A DNA stretch of 64,000 bases from Isoetes taiwanensis (lineage: Eukaryota; Streptophyta; Lycopodiopsida; Isoetales; Isoetaceae): assembly GCA_021234155.1 (NCBI GenBank), contig JAJEKV010000023.1, positions 11,229,641 to 11,293,640 of the forward strand, written 5' to 3'. Shown here piece by piece: positions 11,126-21,372 of the stretch. The notes beneath the pieces were generated by a model that searched no databases, had not been told where the DNA came from, and saw only the letters and a list, made by a program, of their open reading frames with translations. The position numbers and the translations under genes are program-made. Position 1 is the first letter of the stretch. The number at the start of each line of letters is the position of its first letter.

Positions 11126-13350
11126 TGGGACCAAGACTCCCGGAGGAGAACTCATAAGACAAAATAACCGCGAAGGTGAAGACATTAAGCATGAGCTATA
11201 AGGCCATTCTCGCCTTAACATGTGGTTATCAGCTTTGACAGAGGATTATTTGTAGACTGTAAAATTTAAGCATTTCGTCGTGTGATGTACCTAAATGCAT
11301 AGTTGTGGGTGATTATGGTTCTCCATATCTCTCCATATCTTTACTTGTGTACTTCTCAAGCTTATCTATGGTCCTTCTTTGCTTGTAGCTTCCGCTGAAT
11401 ATTACTTGCCTGAACCATTTGGTTCTTTCATGTAGTTTTTCTTTTCTAGCTCCTCCACTGTCTGAACGCTCGTTACAAATGCAATTAAAATTCAGTGAAA
11501 ACATTAGATTTTATGCCTCGTGATATATAGAGTGATCAGTGAGAAAAAAGTTTGATAAACAAATGTTAGTTATGTAGTAAGCAGTGTAAATAAGGTGATA
11601 TCCATGTCTGTGTTTTCTGAAACAATGAACAATATAGAAGAGTGAATAGACAACATTTTTGCACATTGGAGTTTTAACAGAGACATGAAGACACACCATA
11701 TGCATCTTGTCAGACTCACATCAAACGATTCACAATACAGTAAAGTATAAACAAAGAGTCAAATACATGGGCGTTGCATATGGAAGAATTTTGAGCTTCC
11801 TATGTGGCCATCAACATATGAAATTCTCTGCATCTTTCCTTTAGAACTGTTAATCCAACTATGGGTTCTTTTGATGTTGGTATTATTGTCAGTGTCTATC
11901 GTTGGCTTACTTGCACCATAAGTTTTTCTTCTTCAGACAATACAGTACATGAGAGCTTCTCGAACCATCTTACTTGCAAAGACATGCAAGTAAGTTAATT
12001 ACACTCACCATAAGGGCGACACTGATATGATGGTGCTCGGAGGAGTGGTTCGGAAAGCCAGAATAAGATAGTTGCATGGGAACTTGAACCATTGAGATAT
12101 TTATAGAACTTCGGAAAAGGTTGAGACCCGAAAAAGGCCTATGTACATTTACCTTTTTCAAAAGGCTCCTTGATCTCCATATAAGGGGAAGCGGTGCACT
12201 TATTGAGATTCAAAAATCCATCTCCATCCTTGTCTACTCCTTCAACTGCCTCTTGCCACCTTCCGTAAACTCTGTATCTGTTTCTTAGAGAGGATTCTCT
12301 AAGGGTTGATTATCCAAAACTCCTACTTTTTCCTTGGCCTAAATTGTGCATATCTTGGAGATTCTTGCTTTTGCGAGCCCGGTTGGGTGGAGAGCTTTGG
12401 GCTAAAGGGCTGGTTGAGAACCTTTTTATGTTTTGGTATTGGTTTACTAAATGTTTGATCTTTTTGTTAGTGGCTAACTTTTAGTTTGTAACAGACACAA
12501 TGACAGAAGTATCCAAGCTTTCGCTATAAGCCAGAACTACCTTATTCAACTTTTGGCGAGGAGCTGAAGCAGTTGTTACCATCTTCGTCTCTGAATTCAA
12601 GCACCACGAATGCCTGTGGAAAGAAACCACAATATAGGCATGCTTAATGCATCAAGGATTTTACATAGTTAAGGCCTTAGAAAAGTATCAGGAGGGAACT
12701 TTTGCATGCTTGCATCTGCTGCAAATGGGTATTTCCAAATATGGAGATTTTGAGAGGGAGCGATCTACAGGGCGTAACACATTATCTCAAGCTAAGGCAT
12801 TAGAAAATTACACTATGCATATGCATCTTTTCTTGAGATGAATTGTATCCAATCCTACTTGTATCCAATACCCCTGCAAGATTCATGCATAGCTCTGTTA
12901 AAATACACTGAGAACATATTAGCTAGGTGTTATCCTATCATTTATACAAAGGAGATAAGAGTAGATATAGTAATACCTGTGATGAGGGCTGAAGTATAGT
13001 ATGCGCGCCAAGAAGACTAGAGGCTGTTGCAGTGGATGTGATTATATTCAACATATAAAACAATACATATAGAGGCTATAAGAAAACAATCAACAAACAC
13101 TTGAAAGGTAAATTTGTGTCCTTCTGGCATACCTACATGCATTTTCAAGTATTTTCTTGTCTTCAGTAACCTTGTTCCCTTGTTGAACATATGATCTTCT
13201 CTCTCTAGAAAATAGGAAATGCTCAGAATAAACAAAAGATGCACTACCATCCTAGATTCTGTAAGAGCACTATCAGAGTCTAAACCATTCTTCATATTAG
13301 CATATCATGTCCAGGGTTTTTCAATCTTGTCAATTAATAGCTATTCGTTA
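11126..13350. other. No gene recognised
   Basis: I find no coding exon with recognisable motifs, no tRNA and no long repeat here. Short open frames on both strands have no supporting features. Confidence 0.4.
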
Positions 13351-13499
13351 TGTGGAAGGCTAACAAGGAGTCGATTCCTGGCCTGGAAGGGGAGCAGGCC
13401 ACTTGCAGCAGCCAGGAGTGCCACGTAGGCACGACTGGCTGCTGCAGGTGGCCTGCTCCCCTCCCAAGCCAGGAATCGACGACTTGTTAGCCTTCCACG
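13351..13499. repeat. 149-bp near-perfect hairpin (70-nt arms, 5-nt loop)
   Basis: Arms 13353-13422 and 13428-13497 are inverted copies with about 63 of 70 positions matching. They are separated only by acgta. The arms begin tggaaggctaacaag and contain gattcctggc, ggggagcaggccac and tgcagcagccag. Such a structure could be a foldback element, a recent inverted duplication or a young microRNA-type precursor. It lies about 420 bp upstream of the tRNA gene. No protein function is suggested. Confidence 0.85.
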
Positions 13500-13920
13500 G
13501 TGTCAAGGTAAGCAACAAAACTCAAGCCATCGTGCATTTGGACTCAAGCTCAGCGATGGTGCTTCAGCAATGGTGCATTTCCGGCAAGATTTTTGAGCTC
13601 GCCATGGCACAAAGCTTCAGTAGTTCCGCCCGCCATAGCAACCACATCAACAACAGGGGTTTTCAGAAATCCAGCGAAGCCACAACAGGGGTTTTCACGC
13701 AGGTACCTTGCTATAGCAAGTCGTTCAAGAATGCTCTATCTATTTGCCATTCTTGATTAGTATGATCGCCACATGGCGACATCCCATTGGCTAACAAACA
13801 AGAACGGATACCAACTTACCTTGACGTATACATTTTTGACATTTAGATTAGCTAGGGCATGCGTGGTATAAACATTTTTTTTCATACTTCAATATTTTTA
13901 GAAAAGCATAAAACCATTGT

Positions 13921-13994
13921 GGTCTTGTAGCTCAGTTGGTTAGAGCGTTGGTCTTATGAGCCGAAGGTCGTGGGTTCGAGCCCCACCTAGACCA
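13921..13994 (+). tRNA. tRNA-Ile (anticodon UAU)
   Basis: A complete cloverleaf folds: acceptor GGTCTTG/CTAGACC (one mismatch), D arm GCTC/GAGC, anticodon stem TTGGT/GCCGA with wobble pairs, loop CTTATGA, five-base variable loop, and T arm GTGGG TTCGAGC CCCAC with discriminator A. The anticodon at loop positions 34-36 is TAT, which reads the isoleucine codon AUA. The internal promoter boxes are intact (TAGCTCAGTTGG and GGTTCGAGCCC). There is no intron and CCA is not encoded. A T run that could stop Pol III follows. It lies 149 bp upstream of the peptidyl-tRNA hydrolase-like start codon, on the same strand. Confidence 0.85.
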
Positions 13995-14010
13995 TTGTTT
14001 GTGTGATCAG

Positions 14011-14016
14011 TTTTTT
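14011..14016 (+). terminator. Pol III T-run terminator
   Basis: Six consecutive T, followed after two C by further T, lie 17 bp after the tRNA 3' end. This is the usual form of an RNA polymerase III stop signal. Confidence 0.6.
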
Positions 14017-14142
14017 CCTTTTTGCATTGCAATATTCTAATTGTTAGACTTTGAGGTTGGAGGATGTATTCTGCGGTTGATGGTTTTGATATATGACTGC
14101 AAGCTGGCATTTTTATACTTTAACTTGTTCTGTAATTCAGCC

Positions 14143-17100
14143 ATGGCGGTTCGGCTCCAATGCAGAGCTTTAAGATCGATCCTTTTTTCAAAGAGCTTTA
14201 CATTTCGACAAATGTGTGAGGCAGCTCATTGTTTAGAACCCCATCCTGATTGGCAAGAAAAACCAATTGAGTCACCTCCATGGCTAGTTGTCGGACTTGG
14301 TATTCCAGGCGAAAAATTTTCCGACTCTCGCCGAAATGTGAGTTAACATTTCTCCTTCTCCGTTTGAGTGATATTTAAACATTATAAAAAATGTAGGATT
14401 TAGGTCACAGGTTGGATTCGAAATGATCGACTATGTTGCTGAAGCAGAGGGTATTACGCTTACGCAGTTCGAATATAAAGCTTTTGTAGGAAAGGGTGAG
14501 TAGTTTTTCGAGACAGTATTGAAGGCTTAAGTTAAAGTGAGACTGAATGCCAAACACATGAAGAAAAATGTAAGTTCTGTTGTCAAATGAAGATCACTGC
14601 TAAAAACACATCAATCTTCCAACATTCCATTAGATTTAATCCGTTTAAAACGTCTTCTATATTTTGTAGACCTAATTCTGGATGCATTCTGAATCCTTTT
14701 CTTAGGTAGTGGTTTTATAAAGGTATCAGCTGTCATTCTCTTAGCCAATCTGCTTGATGGTAATTTTTCCTTCGACTATTTCTCTAGTAAAGTGATACTG
14801 CCTTTTTATACGCTTGGCCTCCATGAAGTCGGTGAAATTTCCTACCAATGAGATGGCTGCTGAATTATCAGTATACAATTCACTAGCATGGGTGCCTGAT
14901 GCCAATGACGCTACTACGCCACCTCAACCAAATTGCTTCCTTTGCTGCACTGCAAAGGAAGCAGCTGTATTTCCCTTTTGCTCACAAATTCCCGAATGAA
15001 GATCTCCAGCATAACCAGCATCTGTGAAGCCCAGAAGATACTTGATGCAAGTGTTGGGTTTCATAGATAGGTATTGTAGGATACAGCCCATCAATGTTCA
15101 TGGCCGGAATGCCATGCATTGACATGCTGGGGCAGCTGCAATAGCTATGTCAGGATTTTATGGACATGTAGCTGAACTCAAATTATCATAGCCGGAACTT
15201 TGCATATAGATCTGAGGTGAGCTTATCCACACCAGGAACCTGTGGACATCCCTGACCATCTAAATGGGCCTTGATTATGTTATTCTCCTAATTTTGATAG
15301 CAGTTTAGCCAAGGAGAGGAGAAGAAGAAATCAAAATAAAGGGAAATTTATGAAAGAAAGCAGAAATGTTGAGACAAGAAGGGGTGCAGCGAAGGCTCAT
15401 TCTGCATCTCCTAACTGATCCTTCCTAAAGGCATTTACCATCTCCTAACTGATCCTTCCTAAAGGCATTTACCAGCTTCCTTGACGGCAGGAACTTCTTC
15501 AATACATGGGATTTGTGGGTGTTATTTGGGTTCTAATTTGTTTGTCCCCATTTTCTAATCGTCCTTTGGTTAGCTGCTTCATCCCGAATGGGTTTGGATG
15601 CATCTTCAATACTTTCATGAACCAGATGTAGGAATTGGCAACACTCAATTTCTTAGCTTGATGCTTCTTTACAGATTTTTCTGGTCTTATGTCCAGTAAA
15701 TACTCGTCCTGAATGCTCATTAGTCTTTCAACTTACTAGGCCCATTGACTTATAGCTCTGATAACATATTGAAGACTTAAAGTTAAAATATGGTATTGTT
15801 TATTCTGAGGCATCCTTCTTAAAACTTTTGTTCCTCGACAAAAGAGGAGCGATATGTTGCATTGCTTGGCCAAAAACGGGACTTAGGAATTACTTCTTGA
15901 CACCACAACGCATTTGATATGGTTCCTAGAAACAGGATATTTCAAAGCTTGAAACGTTTTGGGCTATTGGATGAACTTTGCCTATGGCAAATTTAAAACG
16001 TCTAGAAAATGGTCGAAGGAGGTGATGAGTACAATTGGGGTAAAGCAAGGCTGCCCCAACTCATCAACCCTGTTTGGGCTCTACATTGATGAAGTAGATA
16101 CACTTGGTGGAGAAGGATCCTTGACTATAATATCTGCTTTCCCTGAGGAACTCCAGAAACAGGCTTTGGTGGATGTTTTTTGCAAAAAAGAGAGTTGCAG
16201 GTAAACCTGCAGAAAACCAAAGTGATGATATCAACACCTCCAGGCCTACCATGCACATCCAGGCCTACCATGCACCTTCCTTCAGGGCAAGGAGTGGAAA
16301 TTGTTTCAGCCTACACATACCCCTTCGACTGAAGTTTTCAGGACCTAAGTTCAGTTTGAAAGCAGGAGCACAGACAAGACTTGACACTTCATGGGCTGTG
16401 ATGGAGAGACAATGCATCCAAATGCATGTGGACACTAAACTCCATTTGTTCAATACTTTGGTTAAAGTAGCCGCTTTGGCCCCTGATATCAGACAAGTTG
16501 AACGGAATGATGTCAAGAATGATAAGGAGCAAACCCTCAGTCCATGGCACAGTGGATTCGCTTATTCTGTTGTTCTGAACTGCAAATTGGGTTTTGCTTA
16601 AATATCTCTCCCCCCCTCCCATTTCCCCGGCCCAAACGGCGGGGCCTCTGAAACTTGAGGCTGTATCTATGTTGATGCCGTATTTTCATCGACTTCTGTT
16701 TTTGGCTGATATACAAGAAAGGGAGATGACATTCCAGATCATCCAAAGTACTGGCCAAATCGGGTAAAGAGAGCTGGTTTTCCTGCAAATTGCTCAACAA
16801 AGGGCTTCTCATTATATTACCTTCCATCATTTTAAAGGTAATTGCTCAGCTCCCAACACTCGCTTGAAATGTCATGAGGTAAATATGAGCATTTATTGCG
16901 ATTTAGGGCACATGTATGTCGCAGACAAGTGGGCTTCATTATCACTAAGAGACAGTTCTACAAGGAAGATATCCTGAATATTCAGAGATGGGTTGGTTCA
17001 TTTGATGTCCTGGATCGTTACATGCTCACCACAGAACCTCAGAACAGTTCTGTGTCTCTTCTCATCAGTTAGAGATTGAAGCTGGCCGGCGAAGGGCAAG

Positions 17101-20001
17101 GCATGTGAACAGAGAATCTATCAAATGTGCAACTTTGGGGCAGTGTAATTAAAGAATCTTCTTGTGTACAGCATACCATGAGATAAGAGGAAGATACCAG
17201 TGTCTTTTGAGGGACCCGACCACAGGTCATGAACTTTCCATACCAGAATGTCTTGCATTGTATATATGAACTCACCAAACTCGGGAGAAACATGCTCAAA
17301 AACAAAAAGAAGCTGATCCAGCTACCTCAGAATGAAAGCGAACAGTGCCGACCTTTTTCGTGCTTGATCTGGTACCATTAGGCAGTAATAAGAAAAGCAA
17401 GTTAGAAGTGTCCATTGAGGACACTCAAACAATGGCTAAGAAAGGACAGCTCTGAAAGAAAAGAAGGGCCGTTATGCATGTAAAAAGCATCACAGCTCTT
17501 TTCAGATCATCTAGCATGAATTCATAATATGCAAAATCAAAATTTAGCTAGCACTTCCAACTCGGAGAATGCTGTATTTATTTGATTCCATGTCTCCGTT
17601 AGACATTAATAAACTCTTTCTTTCATGGTGGTTTTTTGAGTCAGCACATTAGGATCAATCTGATCCCAACAATCAGAAATCAGAAATGTACCACTGTGAG
17701 AGGCATGTTGGTTGGTGCATGTGGAATTCGTGCCTATCATGGATTGGAATTTACAGGAAGTGACATCTGAAATCAAGAATGGAGAATGTAGGATAACATA
17801 TTCTAACGCAGTGCAATGCAGAAGGCATTCTTTAATTCTTCTCTTTTACCAAAAGATGCAAATAAAACCTAATAATTTGGGAAGTGCTGCTATGGTACAT
17901 AATGCCTGTCATGAAAAACATACATGTATTATTTGCATCAGACAATGATATGACAATGGCCTAAAAAAAACAATTGAACCTTCCATTTCAATGCCTAATC
18001 TCAAGCTTGCATGTGGTATATAAGTGTTTTGTTAGCAAACCTGAATATGTTATTGCTATATCTAAAGTAAGTTCGCATTTTTTTAGCAACAGTGCATCGA
18101 TTTGTACTATTTCTTATCAAGCATAGGCGTAGTGGCCTTATTTGGAAGCTTGTATCTGTAGGAACTATAGGCGGAAAAACAACGCTGTTGGCGAAACCAC
18201 AAACTGGTTTTGATTTATGCGGAGAAGCAGTAAGCAGCTACCTTCTACACCACTTTAGAGTCTCTTGTTGTTTCTTTATTTCACAGGCAACCAATGCATC
18301 TTTGTTTCTTCAATCTGAAGGTGAGGCCGCTCTCAGCATACTACAGAATACCCACAAAGAATATCCTTGTTGTGAGTTCCTGCTATCACCTAGAAATTTT
18401 ATCTCGGAGCTTTCATAAAAATTTAAACAAATTTTTGTTTGGTTAGGTGTTTGATGACACCAATCTGGCAGTTGGACGGATGAAGTTTTATACAAAGGAT
18501 GGTGATGATGATCACAAGGGGTATGTGGGTCTGCTTTGAATTTCTATTTTCATTAAATGTTATTCTAATTTGCCAAGTATCATGTTATTGGATGGGAGGT
18601 GTTTCTTTTGTACGGAATTTATGTTCTTTAACAGTATCTGATCTGGTTATGCTAGTAACTGTATACAAGTATAACGTGCCAGATTAAGATGTAACAATGA
18701 TACGAACCTTTATTGGCTAACTGATACTTGCATTGCGCTATAAATGAACAAAAGTTAGAGTATCAACATCAGGGCATTTCAAGCATCTAAGACATGCTTC
18801 TGTAGATTCTTTATACCACATGATTGCTGGAACCCTCCTTCATGAATAGGATATAAATCCTATTTCTTTAAGGCACACAATGTGGCTTCGTTTTGTATAA
18901 TGAAGAACCAATTTGCAGGTTCCTTTTAAGATGCACATACATAGTTTCTTTCTGTGTAGTGAAGAGTCAATATGGGTCAGCCCCTCTTGGTTTGAAGCTT
19001 TTTTCTCTTCAGAAAAATACGTATGAAAACAAGTAGTTTTTTCTTTTTTATGGGTTTTAACCTGTTAATATACACAAGAAAATAGCACAACTGCATTTTC
19101 ACACAGAGGTTTACCTGGGCTGGCAAAAAATGGTATAAACGTAGTGGTCAAGTCTCTCTATATGGGGATTCATTGAAATAGAAAAGGAATGATTTAAATC
19201 AGTTAACTGCCCATTGCACTAAAGCGTTTGTGCAGTCTATAGCTGATCAAGCTTAGTTAACACTGTGTGGATTAAGGACACTAAAGCTGACCATAACATC
19301 AATCATAGTTTTCTTATACAACTAGAGCTAAGGTCGTGACTCATAAAACACAAGCATTCAGAATGTACTGTCTCCAAGCTCCCGTTCCCATCTGTTGAGG
19401 AGACATTTAAGGAAGATTCTAAGAGGGCAGTAAATGGAGGAAACATGCTGTAAAAATGTTTCATAATAAGCCATATGGAACATAAATATCACAAATTATT
19501 TTTACTGCTGTAAAAATCAAACGAGTATTACCCAGATGCGTGATTTGAGGTTACAACACCATCTTAGACTTGAGCATCACGTCATTGTTTTGTTTCATAA
19601 TGCCTTATTGTTTTCAGCTTGAAGAACCTGCAATATAATTTGAAAGGTGATGGAACTTTTCCTCGTCTAGGGATTGGTAAGACTCCACATTTTCATTTAT
19701 GGTTGTTCTTTCTCATATGGTAGCCGTGAGCCAACTTACAGGTGTTGGAAGGCCTGGGATTCTAGATAATAAGAATAAGTATGCCCTAAAGAGAATTCCT
19801 GAAAGTGAAAGGAAAGAGGTCTGACTGAGAGCATATGATTTCATCATTTCCGTTTCTTGGTTCAGAAAATCATGTTTGTTTATGATGTGGCAGATCGAAT
19901 TTTGCATAAAACATGGCGTGCATGCCATCAGGCTAGTCATAACTGGAGGTATAGAGAAAGCTATGCAAATTTTGGAATTGGCACGGGAAAACACAGCATG
20001 A
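14143..20001 (+). CDS. Peptidyl-tRNA hydrolase-like protein (Pth/CRS2 family), active site degenerate
   Basis: Eight exons join without a frame break into 238 codons: 14143-14337, 14411-14495, 18162-18229, 18321-18371, 18447-18520, 19618-19676, 19742-19818 and 19894-20001. All introns are GT-AG and the phases agree. Residues 1-45 are basic and could be an organelle targeting peptide. Family landmarks follow in order: WLVVGLGIPGEKFSDSRRNV (47-66), GFEMID, LLAKPQTGFDLCGEA, LSAYYRIPTKNILV, VFDDTNLAVG, GLKNL, FPRLGIGVGRPG, HGVHAIRLV. Bacterial-type Pth cleaves peptidyl-tRNA; plant relatives act in organelles, and CRS2 acts in chloroplast splicing. By E. coli numbering N10 is Ile, H20 Arg, N68 Asp and N114 Lys; only D93 remains. 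Catalysis as known is therefore unlikely. A pyrimidine-rich acceptor ends at 14140 (ttctgtaattcag), so a 5' UTR intron is possible. A decaying pseudogene is the alternative. Confidence 0.75.
14650..15050 (-). pseudogene. Copia RNase H fragment inside the Pth-like intron
   Basis: The minus strand reads LLGFTDAGYAGDLHSG, then ELYTDNSAAISLV, RQYHFTREIVEGKITIKQI and, after a frameshift, MTADTFIKPLPKKR. These are the RNase H and terminal landmarks of Ty1/Copia polyproteins (DNxSAI, YHF/IRE, ADxFTKPL). A stop and frameshifts break it, and the rest of the element is missing. It lies antisense within intron 2 of the Pth-like gene. Confidence 0.75.
15405..15472. repeat. 34-bp tandem duplication
   Basis: The phrase catctcctaactgatccttc and the 14 bases after it occur twice, starting at 15405 and 15439, with no difference seen. 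It is intronic. Confidence 0.85.
15840..17330 (+). mobile_element. Decayed LINE ORF2 (family A) in the Pth-like intron
   Basis: Reverse-transcriptase landmarks appear in order: AFDMVPRNRIFQSLKRFGLL near 15910, GVKQGCPNSSTLFGLYIDEV at about 16035-16100, and QVNLQKTKVMIS near 16198. The C-terminal segment follows at 17070-17280: LEIEAGRRRARHV, AYHEIRGRYQCL and ECLALYI. Stops and frameshifts interrupt every part, so it is not active. The wording differs from the LINE copies at 8.7 and 39.5 kb, so I treat it as a second family. It is in the same orientation as the host gene and makes up much of the 3.7-kb intron 2. Confidence 0.75.
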
Positions 20002-20883
20002 CAATTGAAATTTTACATCCAAAATTTCCACACTTCGGTTTTAACTCTCTACATTCCAACATGGTTAAATGACAATTTTGTCAATGCATCTGCATTTAAG
20101 GTAACACAGAGAACATCATGGACATGGATATATGATGCACCAACAGAGAGTCATCCTTACCTTCAGAAATCCAAATCCTACAATGTGACTCTTGCGGCTG
20201 ACATGGCAAGAGTTCATTGATGACAAGGAGATGCACAAACTACAAATTTACTACTAGTTCTAATTATTAGGATTAGCTGTAAAGCATTACAGTAATTTCA
20301 TAAGGAAGAAGAAAATGAATTTCAAACATGTGGTCCGTTGCATTCTTTGAGCTAATAGATCATAAATGCCTTATCAAAGAAGGAATCATTACACTTGGCT
20401 TTATGACCTATGGAAGCAGGCTTGCAGGATCAGTTATCGGTCTACCAAGCCAATGTCCGCACTGTTTGCTTTGCTGGTGAAGCCTGTTTAGACTCTCCAT
20501 TATTGGACTCACCTTTACCTTGGCCTAATATGGCTATTATGTATATACTGTATCTCATAATGGACAAGATTATCTTGTGTCGTGGGCAAAATATCGTGTT
20601 CTACAGTCCTTGTTTATCATATTTTGTACGGCAATCACATTTTGTGGGCTCACCAAAACTTTTACGTGCTTTCCGCATACAGGAATGGCTTGCCATTCCT
20701 GGCGTGGAAACAGGCGAAGCGTGGAGCCCAGTTGACATGCCAGAAATGGTAACTAAATTGCCATTGCTGCAACGTGAAGAATAGTAAGGTACTAAGGTGC
20801 ATTCAGCCGGCCGTGAAGGAGGGTTGGACCCAATCCAGCCGTCCCTTCCAATGGTACTGCAACACTTGTCGCTTTTTTAAAAC

Positions 20884-20935
20884 CAGAAAAGCATGTAAAA
20901 TACTCACGTTTCTCCATTTTTACATGCTTATTCTG
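20884..20935. repeat. Short inverted repeat
   Basis: cagaaaagcatgtaaaa and ttttacatgcttattctg form stems of about 17 bp with one bulged base around a 16-nt loop. A second inverted pair (cattccactacag / ctgtagtggaatg) lies at 21118-21130 and 21183-21195. Both may be relics of a small foldback element. Confidence 0.6.
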
Positions 20936-21297
20936 TCGCTTTTACCCACCTTCCTACTTTTTTACTTGTCTTTCTGTTAATAATAGCTCTATGTATGACA
21001 CGTGGCGGCATCGGATTGGTTCAATCGTTCTTTATGTTAGGACAAAGGCCAGATTTCATTACGAGTCTGTCACTTTTTTTTTTCTATTCTAACTTCCATG
21101 CTTATTTCCGGACTCACCATTCCACTACAGCTCCGCGGGAGTTAAATCAGTGATTTTGGGTGCCACATCAGAAATTCTTGGACTGTAGTGGAATGCAGAA
21201 ATCAAGATTTCTTGCTGCCGTGGAGCTCTCAGGTTGATCCACCTCTGATCTTCCATCGGAGTGGAATCTGGGCCTTAGTCAACTTTCCCTGTTGTCA

Positions 21298-21372
21298 AGT
21301 GGGTCGACGCGCGTCAGAGGCCTTTCTTTGGTCTCCGTGGACGCTAAAAACCTATTCTATTCTATTCTTATC
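21298..21372 (+). mobile_element. LINE 3' terminus with (TATTC)n tail
   Basis: tttggtctccgtggacgcta followed by aaaa and a short (CTATT)n run matches the end of the family-B LINE tail at 40100-40145. Only the extreme 3' end remains. Confidence 0.55.

Noticed and set aside
10200-13350. Several short open frames with hydrophobic stretches
   Set aside because: Apart from the sdh3/cox1 piece they have no family motif, splice support or conservation visible within the window.
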